Part shown: positions 1-7,548 of the stretch, in pieces
Position numbering within the stretch: position 1 is the stretch's first letter
Layout of the letters: the number at the start of each line of letters is the position of its first letter
From: Flavobacteriales bacterium UBA1958
GTDB lineage: Bacteria > Bacteroidota > Bacteroidia > Flavobacteriales_D > Sanyastnellaceae
NCBI GenBank assembly: GCA_002336675.1
Contig: DDEI01000069.1
Coordinates: 1-27,896 of the forward strand
Direction: 5' to 3'
Length of the DNA: 27,896 nt
The notes under the pieces: model-generated
The model's input: the letters and a program-made list of their open reading frames with translations, nothing else
What the model was told of the DNA's origin: nothing
Database searches by the model: none
Made by a program: the position numbers and the translations under genes

Positions 1-803
1 TCTGTTATGTTCTGTCCTATGGCATAGGGTCGGTAATCTTTCATAGGCAAGTAGTCATAAGTAACGTAAGCAAAAATGCAACATACTACTGTTACGGCTC
101 CAGCTACTATCCAATCTGTGGCTGCAGAATTACTCCTTCTACGAATAAACTCAGCTACAAATAGACATATCACGGTAAATATCACTGGGAATAACCAGTC
201 CAGCATTTTAAGAGAGAACAACGCTACTGCAAGCAGAGATACTGCTAATAGAATCAAATATTCTCTTTTGTTCTTTTTATTGGATAAATCAAAGTGTTCT
301 TTCTTCTCGAAGAAAAAAGCATACACCACTAGTATTATAGTCCAAATCAATAAGAATAAATCTTTTTGGAAACTCTGATAAGGCGTCAAAGGAATAGCGT
401 TACCGAAACAGCCACAAGCCGTAACACAATCTCGCGTAGTTTCTACCATCTCCCCGCCAATCTCCATTATAACTTTTTCGAAAGGATCACATGAATGAGT
501 GTAGAAAGTAAGCCAAGTAAAAAACAGAATCAATATTAATATTAGTGCAGAAGATAATTTCTGCTTAGCCCATACCAAAATGGCTACTCCTAACAGCACT
601 TCCGCTATGCATATGAACACTGCTATACCTAGAGAATATGGAATCAAATCAGGAAAGCCTAAAGCCTTCTCACTAAAATACTCCTGTAACTTATAACTAA
701 ATCCAAAAGAGTCATTCATCTTAATTAGACCGCTAATAATAAAAAGTGATCCTACAATTAATCTAGAAATATAAACTGCTAATTTTAATATTGTGGTCTT
801 CAT
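1..803 (-). CDS. BT_3928 family (DoxX/MauE-like) membrane protein, C-terminus cut by window edge
   Basis: The minus-strand frame opens with ATG at 803 and runs off the left edge without a stop (267 complete codons), so the C-terminus is missing. The protein is an inner-membrane protein with about seven hydrophobic segments. It starts MKTTILKLAVYISRLIVGSL and carries a CGCFG motif around residues 125-135, followed by P, Y and QSFQKD. The CGCFG motif after a DoxX/MauE-type helix bundle is characteristic of the Bacteroidota BT_3928 family. The DoxX/MauE fold is linked to redox or disulfide chemistry in other members, but the role here is unproven. It lies 63 bp downstream of DUF1599, with its own perfect -7 box between the two genes. 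From the usual gene order in this phylum, tpiA would be expected next, beyond the edge. Confidence 0.85.
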   Translation of the reverse strand, partial: MKTTILKLAVYISRLIVGSLFIISGLIKMNDSFGFSYKLQEYFSEKALGFPDLIPYSLGIAVFICIAEVLLGVAILVWAKQKLSSALILILILFFTWLTFYTHSCDPFEKVIMEIGGEMVETTRDCVTACGCFGNAIPLTPYQSFQKDLFLLIWTIILVVYAFFFEKKEHFDLSNKKNKREYLILLAVSLLAVALFSLKMLDWLFPVIFTVICLFVAEFIRRRSNSAATDWIVAGAVTVVCCIFAYVTYDYLPMKDYRPYAIGQNIT

Positions 804-820
804 GAATTGCTATTTGACTT

Positions 821-828
821 CAAATTTA
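821..828 (-). promoter_or_regulatory. -7 box TAAATTTG upstream of the BT_3928-family gene
   Basis: The minus strand reads TAAATTTG, a perfect match to the Bacteroidota -7 consensus TAnnTTTG, ending 17 nt before the ATG at 803. No clear TTTG -33 element is visible. It suggests the membrane protein gene has its own promoter inside the DUF1599 unit. Confidence 0.5.
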
Positions 829-866
829 CGTATTGATTATCCTTGCCCTTTTCTTTTAACAGATCT

Positions 867-1415
867 TTAACGCTCCTGCGCTGAAAGGTGAATCATAGAG
901 AAAATGGCATAGTTCAACATGTCATAATAATTCGCACCAATTCCCTCCGAAATAAGAGTAGCCCCCTGATTATCCTCTATCTGCTTTACTCTTAATAGTT
1001 TCATTAGAATTAAATCAGTCAATGAGCTTACGCGCATATCTTTCCAAGCCTCACCATAATCGTGGTTTTTATTTAGCATTAGCTGCTTAGCTTCTTCCGC
1101 ATATTTATCGAATAATTCTGTAGCTCTCTCCTCACCTATTTCCAGCTCATCTAATCCATCCATCTCTATTTGGATTAAAGCCATAATACAGTAATTAATA
1201 ATCCCGATAAACTCAGGCTCTATTCCCTCGTCTACTTTACTGCTACCCACCTGCTGTAACGTTCTGATTCTGCTAGCTTTAATGAATATCTGATCAGTCA
1301 GAGAAGAAACTCTAAGTATTCTCCAAGCTGTCCCATAATCCTTAGTTTTATCCGTGAATATGGTTCTACACTTAAGTTTTATAACCTCATCGAAAAGCGT
1401 TGCAGTATCTTTCAT
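867..1415 (-). CDS. DUF1599 domain protein with two tandem repeats
   Basis: This 182-residue protein belongs to DUF1599 (PF07659). I recall this family also being described as a nucleotide-modification-associated all-alpha domain, but no reaction is established for the Bacteroidota proteins. Two tandem copies of the domain are visible. Copy 1 has DYG at 26-28, RVSSLTD at 35-41, EGI at 63-65 and NY at 74-75. Copy 2 has DYG at 119-121, RVSSLTD at 128-134, EGI at 157-159 and NY at 168-169. The protein has no signal peptide and is probably cytoplasmic. It is transcribed leftward, ahead of the BT_3928-family gene, a linkage common in this phylum. It diverges from rlmD across a 205-bp region that carries a strong dyad at 1458-1477. 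Confidence 0.88.
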   Translation of the reverse strand: MKDTATLFDEVIKLKCRTIFTDKTKDYGTAWRILRVSSLTDQIFIKASRIRTLQQVGSSKVDEGIEPEFIGIINYCIMALIQIEMDGLDELEIGEERATELFDKYAEEAKQLMLNKNHDYGEAWKDMRVSSLTDLILMKLLRVKQIEDNQGATLISEGIGANYYDMLNYAIFSMIHLSAQER

Positions 1416-1457
1416 CTTTACTTCAATTGTGCGTGTAAAGATATAATTAAGCGTTGC

Positions 1458-1477
1458 AATGAACAGTGCTGTTCATT
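1458..1477. promoter_or_regulatory. 20-bp inverted repeat between divergent DUF1599 and rlmD genes
   Basis: AATGAACAG-TG-CTGTTCATT has 9-bp perfect arms around a 2-bp centre. It lies 43-62 bp upstream of the DUF1599 ATG and about 80 bp upstream of the rlmD -7 box. No T-run follows it, and it sits between two divergent genes, so an operator is more likely than a terminator. The GAAC and GTTC half-sites resemble those of Gram-positive SOS boxes, but with 6 rather than 4 bp between them. I do not claim a LexA site. Confidence 0.45.
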
Positions 1478-1558
1478 ATTCTTTTTAAATGAGTTTTCAA
1501 AAAAAAATACTCTTGAACACAACTTGCTCTGTAAGCATAATGGAGTGATTAAAAGCTT

Positions 1559-1566
1559 TAGCTTTG
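1559..1566 (+). promoter_or_regulatory. -7 box TAGCTTTG for the rlmD operon
   Basis: TAGCTTTG is a perfect TAnnTTTG match, 54 nt upstream of the TTG start codon of the rlmD-like gene. No convincing -33 element is seen at the expected distance. Confidence 0.45.
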
Positions 1567-1620
1567 TACAGCTATTATTCCTACTGAGGAAAAGTAAAGA
1601 AATCCTATTTTCAAAACAAA

Positions 1621-3054
1621 TTGGCAAGAACAAATCGAATATTTAAGAAAGGGCAAATTCTAGAGGTAGAGATAACCGATATGGCTTTCGGTGGCAAGGG
1701 AATCGGGAGAGTAGAAACCGAAAAAGGTCCATTTGTGGTTTTCGTAATGAATACTATTCCAGGTCAAACGGTAAGAGCTCGTGTAGATAAATGTAGAAAC
1801 TCTCATGCAGAATGCAAACTCGTAGAAGTGGTCAACGCCTCAAATAATGAAGTTCCTGTAGATTACCAGCCGATATCTGGAGCGCCATACATTACGCTTC
1901 CTGTAGAATATCAGACACAATATAAAAAGGCCACTACTTTTGATTTATTTAAAAAAATTGGAAAAGTAGAAAATATAGAATCTTTATTCGACGAGTTCAT
2001 CGCTTCTCCTAGCGCTTGGCATTATAGAAATAAAATGGAATATAGTTTCTCTGTAATTCGATATGACAGAGAGACTAAAGAAGAGGTAGATGATTTCGCT
2101 CTTGGTTTTAAGAAAAGAGGAACTTGGTGGATAGTAGAAAACTTAGATAAAGACAGTGGTATTTTCGATAAGCAGTTCGAAGATAACATGAAAACTATCA
2201 GAGAATGGCTAATAGCTACTGGATTGCCTGCTTGGCACCCACCTAAGCAGCATGGCTTTTTCAGATTTCTTCAAGTAAGAAAAAGTTTTCACTCTAACAA
2301 ACTCCTGATAAACCTTGTCACTACTGACGTAAACATAGAAAAACTAGATATTAAGGGACTAGTTAATCTTTTTAAAGAAACCTTAGGGGATAGATTAGGT
2401 GGATTAATACACACTATTAATAATCACACGGGAGATAGAGTGGAGCCTTATGGAGGAAACACGAATATCCTTTATGGTGATTATAAACTGGTAGAAATGA
2501 TAAACGGACTAGAGTTCGAAATCAGTATTCAGAGTTTCTTCCAGACCAATCCTAAATGTGCGGAAAGACTTTATAATAAGGTTATTGAGTATGCTGGCGA
2601 AAATACAGGGGAAGGAATTATCATGGACATGTTCTGTGGTACTGGAACTATTTCCCAGCTACTAGCCAAAGGCACGGGGAAAGACATCGTAGGAGTAGAT
2701 ATAGTAGAAAGCGCCATAGAAGATGCCAGAGCTAACGCTAGAAGAAATAAAATAAAGAATGTGCGGTTTTTTGCTTCTGATGTTGGAAAGTTCTTACTAA
2801 AGCACCCTGAGTACAATGGGGAAATACTTACAATCGTTTTAGATCCCCCGAGAGCTGGAATAGCGCCTAAAACGCTGAAAAAGGTTATTTCTTTGAACGC
2901 TAAAACCATTGTTTATGTAAGTTGTAATCCTGCTACTCAAGCTAGAGACACCGAAACTTTAAGAGAGTCTGGTTATGAATTAGTAAAACTTTCTATGGTT
3001 GATCAGTTTCCTCATACAGGACATATAGAGTCTATTGCCTTGTTTAAGAAATGA
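1621..3054 (+). CDS. rlmD: 23S rRNA (uracil-C5)-methyltransferase, RlmD/RlmCD type
   Basis: This cytoplasmic SAM-dependent tRNA/rRNA m5U methyltransferase most likely modifies the uracil at 23S rRNA position 1939 (E. coli numbering) or an equivalent. An N-terminal TRAM domain covers about residues 8-70. The methyltransferase core has FQTN (307-310), the SAM loop MDMFCGTGT (335-343), VD (359-360), DPPRAG (408-413), the catalytic cysteine Cys435 in SCNPAT (434-439) and a C-terminal FPHTGHIE. The start is TTG at 1621. An in-frame stop lies at 1585-1587, and the first ATG (1681) would delete part of TRAM. The [4Fe-4S] cysteine cluster of E. coli RlmD is not conserved: only Cys58 and Cys65 occur in the region. 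The gene overlaps the next by 4 bp (ATGA). Family assignment is strong; the exact target uridine is inferred. Confidence 0.9.
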   Translation: MARTNRIFKKGQILEVEITDMAFGGKGIGRVETEKGPFVVFVMNTIPGQTVRARVDKCRNSHAECKLVEVVNASNNEVPVDYQPISGAPYITLPVEYQTQYKKATTFDLFKKIGKVENIESLFDEFIASPSAWHYRNKMEYSFSVIRYDRETKEEVDDFALGFKKRGTWWIVENLDKDSGIFDKQFEDNMKTIREWLIATGLPAWHPPKQHGFFRFLQVRKSFHSNKLLINLVTTDVNIEKLDIKGLVNLFKETLGDRLGGLIHTINNHTGDRVEPYGGNTNILYGDYKLVEMINGLEFEISIQSFFQTNPKCAERLYNKVIEYAGENTGEGIIMDMFCGTGTISQLLAKGTGKDIVGVDIVESAIEDARANARRNKIKNVRFFASDVGKFLLKHPEYNGEILTIVLDPPRAGIAPKTLKKVISLNAKTIVYVSCNPATQARDTETLRESGYELVKLSMVDQFPHTGHIESIALFKK

Positions 3055-3629
3055 ATACACTAGACGAATCATACTGGACGAACAGATATCATTCTAAGAC
3101 TACAGGATGGGATATCGGGTATACCGGGCCACTAGGTAATATCTTAAATAATTTAGAGGATAAAAATTCTGTAATCCTAATTCCTGGCGCTGGGAATGGC
3201 TATGAAGCCGATTATGCTTTATCCCTAGGAATAGCAAATATCCATGTGTTAGATTTTTCTGCACCGCCTTTAGAAAATTTGAAAAAACGTCTCTCCAAAC
3301 TTAAGCTAGAAAATATTCACTGTACTGATTTTTTCGGACACGAAGGAACTTATGATATAATCTTGGAACAAACGTTCTTCTGCGCCCTCAACCCAAAGTT
3401 AAGAGAGCAGTACATGACTAAAATTCATTCTCTTTTAAAACCAAATGGAATTCTCACTGGAGTTATGTTCGACCATGCCCTAGATACCGGGCCACCTTTT
3501 GGAGGATCTTTAAAAGAGTATGAAAAACTTTTTAGCCCTAAATTTGACATCGAAATAATGGAACGCTGCAAATTTTCTATTCCTGCCAGGGCAGAAAAAG
3601 AACTTTATGTAAAATTCAGAAAGAAATAA
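3051..3629 (+). CDS. TPMT-type SAM-dependent methyltransferase
   Basis: This 192-residue class I methyltransferase resembles the thiopurine S-methyltransferase family. It has the N-terminal pattern YWTNRYHSKTTGWD (8-21), the SAM-binding loop ILIPGAGNGYEA (42-53), an acidic residue ending strand 2 (LDFS, 67-70) and an EQTFFCAL segment in the position of the TPMT active-site helix. The substrate cannot be read from the sequence; small thiol or selenium compounds are typical of the family. It is translationally coupled to rlmD through an ATGA overlap and is 3 bp from the phosphoribosyltransferase, so all three should share one transcript. There is no signal peptide. Confidence 0.82.
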   Translation: MNTLDESYWTNRYHSKTTGWDIGYTGPLGNILNNLEDKNSVILIPGAGNGYEADYALSLGIANIHVLDFSAPPLENLKKRLSKLKLENIHCTDFFGHEGTYDIILEQTFFCALNPKLREQYMTKIHSLLKPNGILTGVMFDHALDTGPPFGGSLKEYEKLFSPKFDIEIMERCKFSIPARAEKELYVKFRKK

Positions 3630-3632
3630 GAC

Positions 3633-4136
3633 ATGACTGATGATAAATTACTGGTTCTAACCGAAAAGCAAATCCAGCAGAAAATCCAGCGAATAGCTCA
3701 CGAAATTTATGAAAACCATTACCAAGAAAAAGAACTTGTAATAGTTGGCATTAAAAATCGTGGACTAATTATGGCTGAAAGGTTGAAAGAACTTATTGAC
3801 TCTATTTCTGAAATCAACACCACACTCTTCGGCATAGAACTTCACAAAGATAAACCTACGACTAATCCTATCGTGTTTTCGGGAGATTTAGCAAGCCTAA
3901 AGAACAAAGCTGTTATAGTAGTAGATGACGTACTTAACTCAGGTAGAACGCTTATTCATGTGGTTAAATTTTTACTAGACTACCCGCTAAAAAGTATGAA
4001 AACAGTAGTTCTCGTAGATAGATTCCATAGAAAATTTCCAGTACGTGCGGATATAGTAGGCTTGACATTGAGTACTAACATGAAGGAGCATGTATCTGTT
4101 GATTTCACTAAACCCGAGGCCGTGTACCTTCAGTAA
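3633..4136 (+). CDS. PyrR-like phosphoribosyltransferase
   Basis: This 167-residue cytoplasmic type I phosphoribosyltransferase carries the PRPP-binding loop VVDDVLNSGRTL (96-107), where the two Asp residues are typical of the family, and an upstream IVGIKNRG loop (37-44). The C-terminal stretch VDRFHRKFPVRADIVG (128-143) matches the corresponding region of PyrR, the UMP-dependent regulator and uracil phosphoribosyltransferase. PyrR-family members in Bacteroidota are usually annotated only as phosphoribosyltransferases. There is no pyrimidine gene in this window, so an attenuator role is not supported. It is the last gene of the rlmD operon. The 130 bp before the next gene show no obvious terminator. 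Confidence 0.82.
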   Translation: MTDDKLLVLTEKQIQQKIQRIAHEIYENHYQEKELVIVGIKNRGLIMAERLKELIDSISEINTTLFGIELHKDKPTTNPIVFSGDLASLKNKAVIVVDDVLNSGRTLIHVVKFLLDYPLKSMKTVVLVDRFHRKFPVRADIVGLTLSTNMKEHVSVDFTKPEAVYLQ

Positions 4137-4207
4137 TCTTTCTCTTTATTAGGAGATCTTTACCACATCACCTTTCTATTCCCGTTTCCTTTTAGCTAAT
4201 ATCAGCA

Positions 4208-4217
4208 GCTCATGAGC
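4208..4217. promoter_or_regulatory. GCTCATGAGC palindrome at the -33 region of the M1/bioY promoter
   Basis: This 10-bp perfect palindrome lies 21 bp upstream of the -7 box at 4239-4246, where a -33 element would be. It is a possible operator, but a 10-bp palindrome can arise by chance in this much sequence. Confidence 0.25.
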
Positions 4218-4238
4218 CTCTATAACTTAGTAGTTCAT

Positions 4239-4246
4239 TACATTTG
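4239..4246 (+). promoter_or_regulatory. -7 box TACATTTG for the M1 peptidase/bioY/rhomboid operon
   Basis: TACATTTG is a perfect TAnnTTTG match ending 20 nt before the ATG at 4267. This fits a short leader for the three-gene operon. Confidence 0.5.
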
Positions 4247-4266
4247 GAATCCAATTTTTATTTAAA

Positions 4267-6138
4267 ATGAAACTTAAACTTATAGCACTCTCTTTTTTTC
4301 TATTCTCTTCCATTATTTCTGATGCACAAGCTACACGATGGCAACAGGCCATGACATGTGAAATGGATATCGAAATGGATGTGGAGACACATAAATTCAC
4401 GGGAACTCAAAAGTTAGTTTATACTAACAATTCTCCTGATGACCTAGACCAAGTGTTTTACTATTTGTTTTTTAATGCTTTCCAGCCAGGAAGTATGATG
4501 GATGTAAGATCTCGAACTATAGAAGACCCCGACTCTAGAGTTGGTGACAGAATCTCGCAATTAGAAGAGTCTCAGCAAGGATACCAAAAAATTACTTCCT
4601 TAAAAATGGATGGTCTCAATGTAGACTTCAAAGTAGAAGGAACTGTTCTAGAGGTAAACCTCCCTAAGACCTTGAAATCTGGAAAGATAGCTACATTCGA
4701 AATGGTTTTCGATGCTCAAGTTCCTCTTCAGATAAGAAGATCAGGAAGACAAAATACTGAAGGAATTAGATATAGTATGACGCAATGGTTCCCGAAAATG
4801 TGTGAATATGATTGTATGGGATGGCATGCTGTACCTTATGTAGGAAGAGAGTTTCATGGTGTTTGGGGAGACTATATGGTAAATATAACTTTAGATGCTA
4901 GTTACGTCATAGGTGCAACTGGTGTGTTACAAAACCCAGATGAAATAGGTTATGGATACTCTTCTATGGACATAAAGCATAAATTAGGAACTACTCATAC
5001 CTGGAAATTTAAGGCTGAGAATGTTATTGATTTTGCTTGGGCTGCTGATGCCGATTTTATTCATGAGACCGCTCAGGTAAAGGATGGGCCAGTATTGCAC
5101 TTTATTCATCAAGATGATGAAGAAATAAATGAAAATTGGAAGGAACTTAAAGATTACAGTGTAAAAGCAATGGAATTTTTCTCTGAAAATTATGGTGAGT
5201 ATCCTTATCCTCAGTACACCATCATTCAAGGTGGAGATGGCGGAATGGAATATCCTATGGTTACGCTTATCACGGGAAAAAGAAGCCTTGGTAGTTTAGT
5301 AGGTGTAACGGCTCACGAAATGGCACATAGCTGGTTCCAAGGCTTACTAGCTACTAACGAGAGTTTATATGAATGGATGGATGAAGGATTCACCACATTC
5401 GCTTCTGGAGAATGTATGACTCATCTTTATGGAGATGATGGGACACCTAATAATTACCGTTCATTACAGGGATATATAAGGTTAGCTAATTCTGGAGTTG
5501 AAGAGCCAATGAGCACTCATGCCGATCATTATGTTACCAATTATGCTTATGGTTCCGCAGCCTATAGTAAAGGTTCTGTATTTCTTAACCAACTTAGATA
5601 TATAGTAGGAGAAGAAAACTTTAGAGCTGGTATGATGGAGTACTTTAACACTTGGGCGTTTCACCACCCGAACCCAAATGACTTCATAAGAATTTTCGAG
5701 AAGAATTCTCAACTAGAATTAGACTGGTATTTACAGCACTTCGTAAATTCTACTAGAAAAATAGACTACGGAATTAGCGCTATTAATGGAGACAATAATT
5801 CTACCACACTTACCCTAGAGAGATACGAGCTAATGCCTATGCCATTAGATGTAGTAGTCACTAAAAAAAATGGAACTGTCCACATGCATAATATTCCTAT
5901 GGTAATCATGAGAGGAGAAAAAATGAAAGAAGAGGGATATGACTCTTGGACTGTACAAAAAGACTGGGCTTGGACTAATCCTACTTATGCATTTATATTA
6001 GACATTCCCGTTTCTGAAATCGCTAAAATAGATATCGATACTTCATATAGATTAGCTGATGTGAATCCTTCTAATAACACCGTTAACTTAGAGGAAGGAA
6101 GTCAGTTTATGTATAAATATGAACGAATAGAAGATTAA
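4267..6138 (+). CDS. Secreted M1 family metallopeptidase (aminopeptidase N-like)
   Basis: This 623-residue zinc aminopeptidase has a Sec signal peptide (MKLKLIALSFFLFSSIISDA) and acts in the periplasm or outside the cell. The M1 gluzincin signature is complete: HEMAH at 350-354, the third zinc ligand Glu373 exactly 19 residues after His354 (HExxH-x18-E), and the substrate amino-group motif in its GGMEYP form (325-330; GAMEN in classical members). An all-beta N-terminal domain (about 25-230) precedes the catalytic domain. The C-terminal helical domain of E. coli PepN is largely absent, as in other short bacterial M1 enzymes. There is no T9SS tail. It heads an operon, 4 bp ahead of bioY. Confidence 0.93.
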   Translation: MKLKLIALSFFLFSSIISDAQATRWQQAMTCEMDIEMDVETHKFTGTQKLVYTNNSPDDLDQVFYYLFFNAFQPGSMMDVRSRTIEDPDSRVGDRISQLEESQQGYQKITSLKMDGLNVDFKVEGTVLEVNLPKTLKSGKIATFEMVFDAQVPLQIRRSGRQNTEGIRYSMTQWFPKMCEYDCMGWHAVPYVGREFHGVWGDYMVNITLDASYVIGATGVLQNPDEIGYGYSSMDIKHKLGTTHTWKFKAENVIDFAWAADADFIHETAQVKDGPVLHFIHQDDEEINENWKELKDYSVKAMEFFSENYGEYPYPQYTIIQGGDGGMEYPMVTLITGKRSLGSLVGVTAHEMAHSWFQGLLATNESLYEWMDEGFTTFASGECMTHLYGDDGTPNNYRSLQGYIRLANSGVEEPMSTHADHYVTNYAYGSAAYSKGSVFLNQLRYIVGEENFRAGMMEYFNTWAFHHPNPNDFIRIFEKNSQLELDWYLQHFVNSTRKIDYGISAINGDNNSTTLTLERYELMPMPLDVVVTKKNGTVHMHNIPMVIMRGEKMKEEGYDSWTVQKDWAWTNPTYAFILDIPVSEIAKIDIDTSYRLADVNPSNNTVNLEEGSQFMYKYERIED

Positions 6139-6142
6139 CCCA

Positions 6143-6754
6143 ATGTTCAACAAATCCATTATTTTCTCTAAAGACGCTCGATTAGATTTCATAGCTAAAC
6201 TGTGCTTAGGCATACTGGTTTCAGCGGTTATCTCCCCTTTAATTTGGCAAGTAAGTCCAACTGTAAACGTCTTGTTTGGTTCGTTAATTGTATGTTTAAT
6301 TCCAGCCACATTTGGATGGAGAGTAGGAGGCTTGGCTGCGCTTACATACGTTATTCTAGGAGGAATTGGTCTACCTGTATTTGCTGGACATCAAGGGGGA
6401 ATTCATTACTTTATTCCAGTACCAGACCCAGAAAAGAAAGAATTTTATGATTTAACTGGGTTCTTATACGGATACGTAATGGCCTCATTCTTAGTGGGGT
6501 ATTTAGCCGAAAAGTTGGAGTCTATTCAAATAGTCAAAACTTTCGGATTATTTACACTAGCGCACATCATCATAGTAGGGCTAGGATTCTGGCATAAAGC
6601 TCAAATTCACGGTTCTAAATTTGAACTCTGGTCAGAATTAAAGGAATTGCTACCCAGCTTCGGTATAAAGGCTGGGCTATTTTTAATCATCTTACAGATG
6701 ATCGATAGAAGAGTAAACTACGATACTATTCATGGAAAAACAGACAGCGAATAA
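6143..6754 (+). CDS. bioY: BioY-family biotin transporter (ECF S component)
   Basis: This 203-residue polytopic membrane protein matches BioY, the substrate-binding S component for biotin uptake. The family pattern is visible as FGWRVGGLAALTYVILGGIG (58-77), then LPVFAGHQGGIHYF, and FLYGYVMASFLVGYLAEK later on. About six hydrophobic segments follow a short cytoplasmic N-terminus. No ECF ATPase or T component lies nearby, so it would work with a shared module encoded elsewhere or alone. It starts 4 bp after the M1 peptidase stop and overlaps the rhomboid gene by 23 bp, so the three are almost certainly co-transcribed. Confidence 0.85.
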   Translation: MFNKSIIFSKDARLDFIAKLCLGILVSAVISPLIWQVSPTVNVLFGSLIVCLIPATFGWRVGGLAALTYVILGGIGLPVFAGHQGGIHYFIPVPDPEKKEFYDLTGFLYGYVMASFLVGYLAEKLESIQIVKTFGLFTLAHIIIVGLGFWHKAQIHGSKFELWSELKELLPSFGIKAGLFLIILQMIDRRVNYDTIHGKTDSE

Positions 6755-7307
6755 ATCTTCTAAAGGATGGAGGATAACGTATAACGCAAAGTTTACGCTT
6801 ACTTTTTGTTTAATTGCAGTTATTCTGCTGAATCTAAATGTGTTTAATGGTGGAGTTGTAAATCACTATCTAGGTCTATCCCCTTCTATAAGGTTTTTCG
6901 AATTCTACAGGCTGGTTACCTACATAGTCTGCCATGGCAGTTATGAGCACCTATTTTCTAATTTACTTTTCTTAATTATTTTAGGCCCTATTTTAGAGGA
7001 GAAATATGGAGCTAAGCGGCTTTTATGGATGACTATAATTACGGCTGTGACTACAGGACTAGTAAACAGCTTACTCTTTAGTACAGGGATTATAGGAGCT
7101 AGCGGAATAGTATTTATGTTCATCATACTATCTTCCATAGTCAATCTTAGAAATAAAGAAATTCCTTTTACCTTCCTGCTGGTCGTGCTCGTTTATTTAG
7201 GTGGTGAAGTCATCCATAGCTTTAAAGCAGATGGAGTTTCTCAGTTTGGACATATATTCGGTGGCATCTGTGGTGCTGTGTTTGGTTTTGTGGGGGTTAG
7301 AAAATAA
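6732..7307 (+). CDS. Rhomboid family intramembrane serine protease
   Basis: This 191-residue membrane protein has about six transmembrane segments and both rhomboid catalytic residues: Ser124 in GASG (122-125) and His174 in FGHIFGG (172-178). The oxyanion-side helix motif is present as HGSYEHLFSN (68-77), with the conserved His and Asn. It is predicted to cleave transmembrane substrates within the inner membrane; the substrate is unknown. The gene begins inside the end of bioY (23-bp overlap), which implies translational coupling. It ends the operon. The 241 bp that follow are gene-free and contain only weak hairpins. Confidence 0.88.
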   Translation: MEKQTANKSSKGWRITYNAKFTLTFCLIAVILLNLNVFNGGVVNHYLGLSPSIRFFEFYRLVTYIVCHGSYEHLFSNLLFLIILGPILEEKYGAKRLLWMTIITAVTTGLVNSLLFSTGIIGASGIVFMFIILSSIVNLRNKEIPFTFLLVVLVYLGGEVIHSFKADGVSQFGHIFGGICGAVFGFVGVRK

Positions 7308-7521
7308 TAACTCTAAACCCTCATTTACAATTACATTCTTCTCTATGTTTAAGCTCTGTTCTTTCCAGCATTCGTGTTATACTGAGTGGAAAGTGATGTG
7401 AAAGACCAGATAGTTATATAGGTTGTCGTCATTTTTAAAATTTCATAAGAGTGTGTTTTTAGGATTATAATTCTCTTTACACACACCTGTGTTATCGGTT
7501 CATTGAAAAGTGCTTTTTTTT

Positions 7522-7533
7522 GCGTTGCAACGC
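7522..7533. repeat. 12-bp perfect palindrome GCGTTGCAACGC
   Basis: GCGTTGCAACGC is self-complementary and sits just beyond the end of the 525-residue secreted protein gene, preceded by an 8-base T-run on the plus strand. The stem is too short for a confident terminator. A 9-bp part of it (GCGTTGCAA) recurs at 1451-1459 in the other main intergenic region on this side. Confidence 0.3.
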
Positions 7534-7548
7534 TTTGCTAAATATATA

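Noticed and set aside
76..378. 100-codon plus-strand open frame at the left edge
   Set aside because: It lies antisense to the BT_3928-family gene, whose CGCFG motif and membrane pattern are clear; the plus frame has no recognisable domain.
1418..1633. 71-codon minus-strand open frame between DUF1599 and rlmD
   Set aside because: It covers the divergent promoter region and overlaps the rlmD start, has no family pattern, and its composition looks like translated AT-rich intergenic DNA.
2571..2909. 112-codon minus-strand open frame inside rlmD
   Set aside because: It is antisense to the conserved SAM and catalytic motifs of rlmD and is therefore a shadow.
6202..6450. 82-codon plus-strand frame inside bioY
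   Set aside because: It is a shifted frame within bioY, whose membrane pattern and family motifs are in the other frame.
7361..7393. CTTTCCA and TGGAAAG inverted repeat after the rhomboid gene
   Set aside because: The arms are only 7 bp with a loop of about 19 nt and no T-run follows, so I do not call it a terminator.
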